From assembly GCF_947493765.1 (NCBI RefSeq), contig NZ_CANLSZ010000001.1, positions 310,001 through 374,000 on the forward strand: a stretch of 64,000 nucleotides of DNA, in the 5' to 3' direction. Source of the DNA: an uncultured Arthrobacter sp. (lineage in GTDB: Bacteria > Actinomycetota > Actinomycetes > Actinomycetales > Micrococcaceae). The stretch's first letter is position 1. Each line of letters begins with the position of its first letter. The position numbers were made by a program, and so were the translations under genes. Of the stretch, positions 9,665 to 16,548 are shown piece by piece. The notes under the pieces were generated by a model. The model was not told the origin of the DNA, ran no database searches, and saw nothing but the letters and a program-made list of their open reading frames with translations.

Positions 9665-9893
9665 TCAATCCCACCCCTGGCTGCTGGACCGTGGGATCGG
9701 GCGGTCGATCCCACTGCTGGCGGCTGAACTTTGGGAATGGGCGACGTCAGTCGGTCGATCCCACCGAAGCTACCGGAAAACTCGGACTGAACGGCGTCGG
9801 ACGGTTGATCCCACGGTCAATCCCACCGCTGGCGGCTGAACCGTGGGATCGGTCGGTCGATCCCACCGAAGCTACCGGAGAAGTGGGAGCGGT
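9665..9893. repeat. GATCCCAC-family intergenic repeat array, locus B (6 half-units)
   Basis: (A/G)ATCCCAC at 9667, 9707, 9757, 9807, 9819, 9859: steps 40, 50, 50, 12, 40; several pair with downstream GTGGGA(T). Confidence 0.85.
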
Positions 9894-10044
9894 CAGACCG
9901 AGTGCGGCGTCGCGGCCGCAACTGCCCTCGTGCTCTGGTGCACCGGCTCGCAATTCATCTGCTCGCGCGGCATTGCACCACAGTCCGAATATCGCGGCGG
10001 GAAGATGTCGGGCCCAGGAACCTGAGCATCCGACACGGAAACGG

Positions 10045-10302
10045 TCAGCACCAGTACACATCGCTGCGGTGGCCCGGGGTTATCTTTGCCACGACGACGA
10101 CATTGTCATCGACGGTATACATGAGGCAGTAGTTCCCGACGCGAGCCCGGAGTCCGGCGCGCCCCTGGAGTGGCGTGGCTTCCGGCGGCCGCGGGTCCGT
10201 AGCAAGGAGTGCTATTGCTCCGCGACGACGGTCTCGATCCTGCTGGCCGATTCGCTTCAGCGCGCAGACCGCGGCGGGGCGCAACTCGATGCGGTACTTC
10301 AC
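10045..10302 (-). CDS. RelE/ParE-family toxin, probably impaired
   Basis: VKYRIELRPAAVCALKRIGQQDRDRRRGAIALLATDPRPPEATPLQGRAGLRARVGNYCLMYTVDDNVVVVAKITPGHRSDVYWC; GTGA overlap with the antitoxin remnant; expected GxYR reads GNYC. Confidence 0.8.
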   Translation of the reverse strand: MKYRIELRPAAVCALKRIGQQDRDRRRGAIALLATDPRPPEATPLQGRAGLRARVGNYCLMYTVDDNVVVVAKITPGHRSDVYWC

Positions 10303-10560
10303 GTCCAGCCCAGGTCGGCCTTCACCTGCGCCCACGGGATGCCGGGGCCCTCCTCGGCCATCGCCTCGTCGAACGCCTTGACGTCCTCAGCGTCCTCGAA
10401 GGCCTCGAGCATCCGCTCGTACTGTTCAGGACTCACGACGACGGCTGCCTGTGTTCATGCGCTCGATACATGCTGCTTCGCCCTTGGCGCGGGCGATGAC
10501 GTCGGAAAAGTGATTGCGCGCGTCGGCAATGCTGATGGTGGACCTGACTTGATCACACAT
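10299..10560 (-). pseudogene. Phd/YefM-family antitoxin, frameshifted
   Basis: Frame 1: MCDQVRSTISIADARNHFSDVIARAKGEAACIERMN then TGSRRRES*; next frame continues QAAVVVSPEQYERMLEAFEDAEDVKAFDEAMAEEGPGIPWAQVKADLGWT*. Confidence 0.8.
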
Positions 10561-10737
10561 TTGGTACATGGGGGTGTATATCAAAGAACGCAGCGAGGCA
10601 GCTGACCCAAAGCTCGTGTCAAGCTCGTCACCGTTCTGGGCTACCAGATCCACCTGGTGGAGACTGAAGCAGTGGTCCCGGCGGAACCGAACGCGCACGA
10701 ACACAGCTGCAGTGAGTCATCATCGAGAAGGAACCTC

Positions 10738-11754
10738 ATGTCACAGCACAAGATTCACGAGATCCGATTGGCGAGCTTCGTCGAGGAAACCTTCCAACCC
10801 GATAATTTCGACGTCGCTGAAGCCGAGATCGAGACGACACTCGAGGACGGCCAGGTGCTCGTCAAGGCTCTGCGTTTCGGTCTGAATGCCGGGTTGGCGA
10901 ATCGCATCTCGGGTGGCTCCGGGCCGAGCACCCGCGCCCAGATGGCCGTGGGCGAGGTGCCGCAGAGTGATGCAGTCATGGAGGTGATCGAGTCGAAGAC
11001 CGAGGACTTCTCCCCCGGCGACCTGGTGGTACAACAGTGGGCGCCGTGGCGGACCCAGGACGTGGTTTCCGCCAGCCACCTCCGCAAGATCCGGGACGAA
11101 GTGCGAGATCTGCCGCTGGAATACCACCTCACGGTCCTCGGCCACGTGGGCTTCACCGGCTGGGTAGGACTGGTCCATGTAGGTCAGGTGGACCCTGAGG
11201 ATGTCGTCTTCGTCTCTGCTGCCTCGGGCGGCGTGGGCAGCTGCGTGGTCCAGTTCGCGGCGGCGAAGGGCGCCCGCGTGATCGGCAGCGCGGGCTCCGC
11301 GGAGAAGGTCGCACTGGTTCAGGACCTCGGTGCGGACTCCTGTATCAACTACCACGAGGGCGATCCGACGGAGCTTCTGGCCAGCGCCGCCCCCGACGGC
11401 ATCACGCTCTACTTCGACAATGTGGGCGGGCCCCTGCTGGAGGCAGCACTCGACCAGTTGCAAATGCACGGGACAGTGGTGATCTGTGGAGCGGTGTCCC
11501 AGTACGGGCAGAAGTCGCCGCAGGGACCGTCCAATTACCTCCGGATGATTTCGCATGAACTCACGATGCGGGGCTTCGCGGTCACAGAGCACGAGGATCT
11601 GCGAACGGCCTTCGAGCAGGAGGTGGGCACGTGGGTGCGTGCTAGTACGGTCACCAGCCTGCACACGGTGTTCGAGGGCTTCGACGCAATTCCGGAGGCC
11701 TTCGCCGCCCAGCTCGGTGGTGGAACGCGCGGTCGTGTGATCGTGGCCCTGTAG
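10738..11754 (+). CDS. NADP-dependent oxidoreductase (MDR superfamily, zinc-free type)
   Basis: VFVSAASGGVGSCVVQFAAAKGARVIGSAGSAEKVALVQDLGADSCINYHEGD; FDNVGGPLLEAALDQL. Confidence 0.9.
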   Translation: MSQHKIHEIRLASFVEETFQPDNFDVAEAEIETTLEDGQVLVKALRFGLNAGLANRISGGSGPSTRAQMAVGEVPQSDAVMEVIESKTEDFSPGDLVVQQWAPWRTQDVVSASHLRKIRDEVRDLPLEYHLTVLGHVGFTGWVGLVHVGQVDPEDVVFVSAASGGVGSCVVQFAAAKGARVIGSAGSAEKVALVQDLGADSCINYHEGDPTELLASAAPDGITLYFDNVGGPLLEAALDQLQMHGTVVICGAVSQYGQKSPQGPSNYLRMISHELTMRGFAVTEHEDLRTAFEQEVGTWVRASTVTSLHTVFEGFDAIPEAFAAQLGGGTRGRVIVAL

Positions 11755-11845
11755 CTGACGAGAGCGGTCGACGCTGATCTCGCCCGTGACACTCTGCCGT
11801 CAATGGTGCACCGGTCACGCATGCTGGATTAGTCGACGTCGGCCA

Positions 11846-12122
11846 GTCGATCCCACACTCGGCGGTTGAAGAGTGGGAGATCGGCGCGGAGACATCTTCC
11901 GATCCCACTGCTGGCGGCTGATGTCAGGGAAGGACGTGCCGATCCCACGGAAGCTGCGTGAAGAGTGGGGTCAACCGACGTGGACCGGTCGATCCCACAG
12001 TCGGCGGTTGAAGAGTGGGAGATTGGCCTGAATGCATCTTCCGATCCCACAGCTGACGGCTGACGTCCGGGAATGAACTGTCGATCCCACGGAAGCCGCG
12101 CGAAGAATGGGATCGACCGACG
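11846..12122. repeat. GATCCCAC-family intergenic repeat array, locus C (two 142-bp copies)
   Basis: GATCCCAC at 11849, 11901, 11941, 11991, 12043, 12083: steps 52, 40, 50, 52, 40, so three motifs repeat with exact 142-bp period. Confidence 0.9.
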
Positions 12123-12251
12123 CAGCCTCTGAGGCAGCCTGACCCGCGACCCGGATCGCCGTCGGACCCCGGCCAGCGGCCCGGTGGCTTTGGTAGGCTC
12201 CACCCAATGTGACCCTCAGGGGTCCTGACAACCACTACCGGCGGGGGAATC

Positions 12252-12995
12252 GTGGGAACGAAGCGCATCGCGCATCGGCGAGGACGGACTCCGGGAACCA
12301 CCCCTACGCCGTACGTCCTCACGGTAGTCGTGCTCGTCCTCGCCGTCCTGGCCGCAGGGTTCATGGGCGACTTCTCCGCCCGGCCCGTCATCGATGCAAC
12401 GGTCAGCCCGGTGGAGCCCACGAGTATCCCCACGCCCTCTGCCGAGATGACACCCGCACCACAGGTCGACGACGGCGAGCGCATCGTGATCGACTCGAAG
12501 CTGACCATGGCGGTCTTCGTCCTGCTGGTCATCGCCCTCCTTGCCCTAGTGGTGCGCTATCTCCTGCGGCTGAGGTCCCGCCCGAGCATCAGGGGTGGGA
12601 GCCTCGACGAGGCACAGGTCCGCCCCGCAGGAACCCTGGAGCCCGTCGCCGAAGCATTACCGACCTGGACGAGGACGGCCGAGCAGCTCCTGGTGGACGA
12701 TGCCGACACCTCCGACGCCGTGATCCGCTGCTGGCTGGACTTCGAGCAAATGTGCGCGAGCGCGGGAGTGCCGCGCCGAGCCACCCAGACGACGTCGGAC
12801 TTCGCCTCCGCGGCTGCGCAGGCCCTCGATCTCCCGGTGGAGCCTCTGACCACCCTCAACCGGCTGTACCAGCGGGCCCGCTTCGCGCGCGGCCGCCAGG
12901 ACGGCCACGGTGCCCTCGGACGGGCCGATCGCGAGCTCGCGCTGAGGAGCGTCCGGTTGCTGGCCGCTTCCACCGACGGTCCGGTCCGCCGGTGA
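12252..12995 (+). CDS. DUF4129-domain membrane protein
   Basis: N-terminal TM, second TM VFVLLVIALLALVVRYLL, C-terminal DUF4129-like TSDFASAAAQALDLPVEPLTTLNRLYQRARFA. GTG start. Confidence 0.75.
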   Translation: MGTKRIAHRRGRTPGTTPTPYVLTVVVLVLAVLAAGFMGDFSARPVIDATVSPVEPTSIPTPSAEMTPAPQVDDGERIVIDSKLTMAVFVLLVIALLALVVRYLLRLRSRPSIRGGSLDEAQVRPAGTLEPVAEALPTWTRTAEQLLVDDADTSDAVIRCWLDFEQMCASAGVPRRATQTTSDFASAAAQALDLPVEPLTTLNRLYQRARFARGRQDGHGALGRADRELALRSVRLLAASTDGPVRR

Positions 12996-13456
12996 AGCCC
13001 TCGGCCTGGGCCGTCACCGGCGTCCTGACCTTCCTCGCGCTCGTGGCTGCCTGGTTCTTCGGACTCGACCCGGCACACGCGGTGGTCCTCGTAGGAGCGG
13101 GTATCACTGCGGGGATCGCCAACGGCGTTCTGGAAGCCGTCGACGTTCCGCGCCCTGTGCTGAGCCCCCTTCCCCCACCGATCCTCGGGCTGGCCGATCT
13201 GCAGGCACTGGAGTTCTCCCTGTCCGCCAGGGAACCGGGCTCGCGGACGATCCTCGAGGTCCACACCCTGGCCCGGTCCGTGATCGCGCTGCGGGAGGAC
13301 ACCCGGAGGACCACGACGCTCCAGGCCTTCGCCACCGGTCCCGTACCCGTGATGCTCACGCACCGCGAACTCCGCGCCCTCATCGACGAGATGGAACGTC
13401 GCGTGCAGCACGCCGACCCGCCAGCACTTACCAGGAGAGCCCATGCCAAGCCCTGA
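12992..13456 (+). CDS. Small membrane protein of MoxR operon
   Basis: GTG overlaps upstream TGA; VKPSAWAVTGVLTFLALVAAWFFGLDPAHAVVLVGAGITAGIANG..., two TM segments. Confidence 0.75.
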   Translation: MKPSAWAVTGVLTFLALVAAWFFGLDPAHAVVLVGAGITAGIANGVLEAVDVPRPVLSPLPPPILGLADLQALEFSLSAREPGSRTILEVHTLARSVIALREDTRRTTTLQAFATGPVPVMLTHRELRALIDEMERRVQHADPPALTRRAHAKP

Positions 13457-14471
13457 TCCGCGGAGCACCAGCACAGCAGTGAGCGACGCTCCGGGTACGG
13501 AGCGCACGACCGGGACTGCCACCGAGGCGGCCCGCGTGGGTCAGGAGGTGCTCGAGCGGACGGCGACCGTCGTCGTCGGCGCGGCCCCTGCGCTGCGTCT
13601 GGCTCTGGCAGCAGTGCTCGCAGGAGGCCATGTCCTGTTCGAGGATCTTCCCGGTCTCGGCAAGACCCTCGCGGCCAAGACCCTCGCCCAGGCCCTCGGC
13701 CTGGACTTCCGGCGCCTGCAGTTCACCCCCGATCTGCTGCCCTCGGACGTCACGGGCTCGTCGATCTTCAATCCGGCGACGCGTGAGTTCGAGTTCAGGC
13801 CAGGGCCCATCTTCGCGGGCCTGTTCCTGGCCGATGAGATCAACAGGACCTCACCCAAGACGCAGTCCGCCCTGCTGGAGGCCATGGCGGAGGGCCAGGT
13901 CTCCGCGGAGGGCACCACCCTGGTGCTCCGCCGTCCTTTCCACGTCTTCGCGACGTCCAATCCGATCGAGTTCGAGGGCACCTATCCCCTGCCCGAGGCC
14001 CAACTGGACCGCTTCATGGTCCGCCTGCGCTTCGGCTACCCGGGGCCGGGCGGGGAGCAGGACATCATCGCGCGGCGCATCGGACGACGCCGGGATGCCA
14101 CGGAGGTCGCGAGCGTCACCTCCGCCGACGGACTGCTGGCCCTGCAGGCCGCCGTCGAGGCGGTGGACGTGGACGACGACGTCATCGACTACGCCGTGCG
14201 GCTCGCCACTGCGACCCGCAGCCATCCGGCCATCGAGGTGGGTGCCTCTCCGCGCGGCTCGCAGGCTCTGGTCCTGCTGGGCCGGGCACTCGCCGTGCTC
14301 GACGGCCGCGCCTTCGTCCTCCCCGAGGACGTGGTGGAGTCCGCCGTCGCCGTCCTCGCGCATCGGCTCACCCTGACGCCGTCGTCCTGGGCGCAGGGCG
14401 CATCGACGGAGCGGGTGGTCCAGGACGTCCTGGCCGAGGTTCCCACACCCCCGACCGTGCCGCGTGGCTAG
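13443..14471 (+). CDS. MoxR-family AAA+ ATPase
   Basis: GGHVLFEDLPGLGKTLAAKTLAQAL, FLADEINRTSPKTQSALLEAMAE, HVFATSNPIEFEGTYPLPEAQLDRF. Confidence 0.93.
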   Translation: MPSPDPRSTSTAVSDAPGTERTTGTATEAARVGQEVLERTATVVVGAAPALRLALAAVLAGGHVLFEDLPGLGKTLAAKTLAQALGLDFRRLQFTPDLLPSDVTGSSIFNPATREFEFRPGPIFAGLFLADEINRTSPKTQSALLEAMAEGQVSAEGTTLVLRRPFHVFATSNPIEFEGTYPLPEAQLDRFMVRLRFGYPGPGGEQDIIARRIGRRRDATEVASVTSADGLLALQAAVEAVDVDDDVIDYAVRLATATRSHPAIEVGASPRGSQALVLLGRALAVLDGRAFVLPEDVVESAVAVLAHRLTLTPSSWAQGASTERVVQDVLAEVPTPPTVPRG

Positions 14472-15975
14472 GGGCACTGTGGCTGAAGGCAGTACGGCCC
14501 GGGGCAAGACGGCTGAGGGCACGAGGGCCGGCGGCGGTGCGGCCCGGAGCAAGGATGCCACCCGCTCCCCCGGCCGGGCGCTCGCCCTGATCGTCACGCT
14601 GATCTGCGTCATCGGGGGCCTGGTCTCGGGGCGTCCGGAGACCGTGGCCCTGGCGGCCCCGTTCGCCCTCCTCGCCCTCTCCGGACGGATCTCCAGCACG
14701 TCCAGCACCGCAGCAGACACCGTGACGGAGCCCTCCATCCGGATCCAGACGGAGCGACGGCTCGCAGGGGACAGCAGCAGACTCCGGCTCCTGGTCACGC
14801 CCCGCTCGACGGCGAAGCCATCGGCGTCGTCCCTCGTCGGTGTCACCCTGGCGGCTCCGGGGTGTCCCGCCGACGCGCTGGTCCTCCGGGCGGACGAGAC
14901 CTGCCCTTTCCTCGCTGACATCCCCGTCTCCGGGGAGGTCGCCGTCCTCTCCTACGGCTCCGCCGGTTTCTCCGCCGACCTCACCGCCACCACCGACTTC
15001 GTCCAGGCCCCGCCGGTCCGGGTTACCATCCTCCCGCAGCTGGGCCCGAGCCTGGCCGGACCTGTGTCCAGGCGCCTGAGCGGACTCAGCGGCTCCCACA
15101 CCTCGAGGCGTCCGGGCGAGGGCGGTGAGCTGAGGTCCATCGCCCCGATGCAGCCGGGAGATCAGCAGCGGCGCATCGACTGGCGGGCCACGGCACGCCG
15201 ATCGGCCGACCAGGACAGGCTCATGGTGCGACGGACCTTCGCGGACGCCGAGGCATCCGTGTTCCTGATCATCGATCAGGCACATGATCTGCCGGCGTCC
15301 ACCGAGGACTGGTTCGCCACGGGCACCGACGTCCTCGGTCAGGGCTCGCTGCACGTGGCCCGGACGGCGGCAGCCACCGTCGCGGCCTCGTACCTGGCCG
15401 CCGGCGACCGCGTGGGGCTCGACGATCTCTCCGGCACGCGGCGAGCGCTGCGCACGGCAGCCGGAGCACGGCAGCTCGAGCAGATCCGCACACGCCTCGC
15501 GGGCACCGCCGTCGTCCCGCGGCGCCGGCGACGCCGGGACCCCCTCCCGCCGCAGGGAGCCGTCGTGATGGTCTTCTCGGCCTTCCTCGACGACGAGCCG
15601 GCGCGTCTGCTGCGCCTCTGGCACGCGCAGGGTCACCCGGTGGTCGGCGTGGACTGCGTACCTTCCCTGGAGCGGACGGAGACCTCCGCCGCGCAGGCGA
15701 GCACCGTACGACTGACCCTGCTGCGACGCCGGCTGCTCCTCGAGGAACTCAGGGCCGAGGGCATCACCGTCCTCTCCGGCTCCGCGCGTCGTGCACCCAG
15801 AAGGGTGCCCGACGGCGCACCGGCCGCGGCGCCCGACGCGCCGCTCGTGGACGGCGCCCTGATGGATCTCGGGACCGGCCTGCGGCTGCTGGCACGCCGC
15901 GCGGGCAGGAGCACAGGGGCGGGCAGGAGCACCGCATCAGGCGCGGCCCCAAGCACGATCCGGAGCAACCGCTGA
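14464..15975 (+). CDS. DUF58 domain-containing protein
   Basis: Downstream of moxR; IAPMQPGDQQRRIDWRATARR, FADAEASVFLIIDQAHDL. Confidence 0.85.
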   Translation: MARGTVAEGSTARGKTAEGTRAGGGAARSKDATRSPGRALALIVTLICVIGGLVSGRPETVALAAPFALLALSGRISSTSSTAADTVTEPSIRIQTERRLAGDSSRLRLLVTPRSTAKPSASSLVGVTLAAPGCPADALVLRADETCPFLADIPVSGEVAVLSYGSAGFSADLTATTDFVQAPPVRVTILPQLGPSLAGPVSRRLSGLSGSHTSRRPGEGGELRSIAPMQPGDQQRRIDWRATARRSADQDRLMVRRTFADAEASVFLIIDQAHDLPASTEDWFATGTDVLGQGSLHVARTAAATVAASYLAAGDRVGLDDLSGTRRALRTAAGARQLEQIRTRLAGTAVVPRRRRRRDPLPPQGAVVMVFSAFLDDEPARLLRLWHAQGHPVVGVDCVPSLERTETSAAQASTVRLTLLRRRLLLEELRAEGITVLSGSARRAPRRVPDGAPAAAPDAPLVDGALMDLGTGLRLLARRAGRSTGAGRSTASGAAPSTIRSNR

Positions 15976-16514
15976 TGATGCGCCGCTCCGGGCAGCCCGC
16001 CGGCGTACGGGCAGTTCCCGATCGCCGCGGACTCGTCCCCCTATGGACGCTCCGGTGCGCCACCGCTCTGACCGCCGTCCTGCTCGGAGGCGTGGTGTGG
16101 GACGGTATGGCGTGGGACGGGTCGGCGTGGATCGCGCTACCCCTCCTCGTGGTCGCTGCCGCCGCGATCCTGCCCTCGACCGGCCTCGTCGCGCTGTCCC
16201 TGCTCCTGCTGGTGGTCTCCTACGCCGTCAACATGCCACCGGGATGGCCCTGGCTCCCCGTCTTCGTCGCCGGTCTCCACGCCCTCTTCGTGCTCTATCT
16301 CCTGCTCCTGCCCCTCCCACGCCACGGCTGGATCAGCCTCCTGGCACTGCGCGAGCTAGCCCTGTCCTATCTGCGCATCCAGGCCCTCGCCCAGCCCATT
16401 GCGGTCCTCGCACTCCTCATCGACGACGACGGATCGAATCTCGCCGTCGTCATCATGGGCGTCGCTGCCCTGAGCAGCTGGTCGCTGTGGCTGGTGGTCC
16501 GGCGGACCCGGTAG
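15975..16514 (+). CDS. Membrane protein, last gene of MoxR operon
   Basis: Overlaps DUF58 stop; multiple hydrophobic segments. Confidence 0.7.
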   Translation: MMRRSGQPAGVRAVPDRRGLVPLWTLRCATALTAVLLGGVVWDGMAWDGSAWIALPLLVVAAAAILPSTGLVALSLLLLVVSYAVNMPPGWPWLPVFVAGLHALFVLYLLLLPLPRHGWISLLALRELALSYLRIQALAQPIAVLALLIDDDGSNLAVVIMGVAALSSWSLWLVVRRTR

Positions 16515-16548
16515 GCACAGGTGCGAGGACCTAGACTGGGAGACAACC

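Noticed and set aside
9665-9893. Repeat locus B as a CRISPR array
   Set aside because: Half-sites are only 8-10 bp conserved, 'spacers' are themselves related to each other, spacing differs (12-50 bp), and no cas genes are present.
11829-12532. Several minus-strand ORFs across the repeat array (e.g. 11829..12203, 11924..12532)
   Set aside because: Created by translating the GATCCCAC repeats (recurrent WDR/GID peptides); no SD and no protein-like conservation visible.
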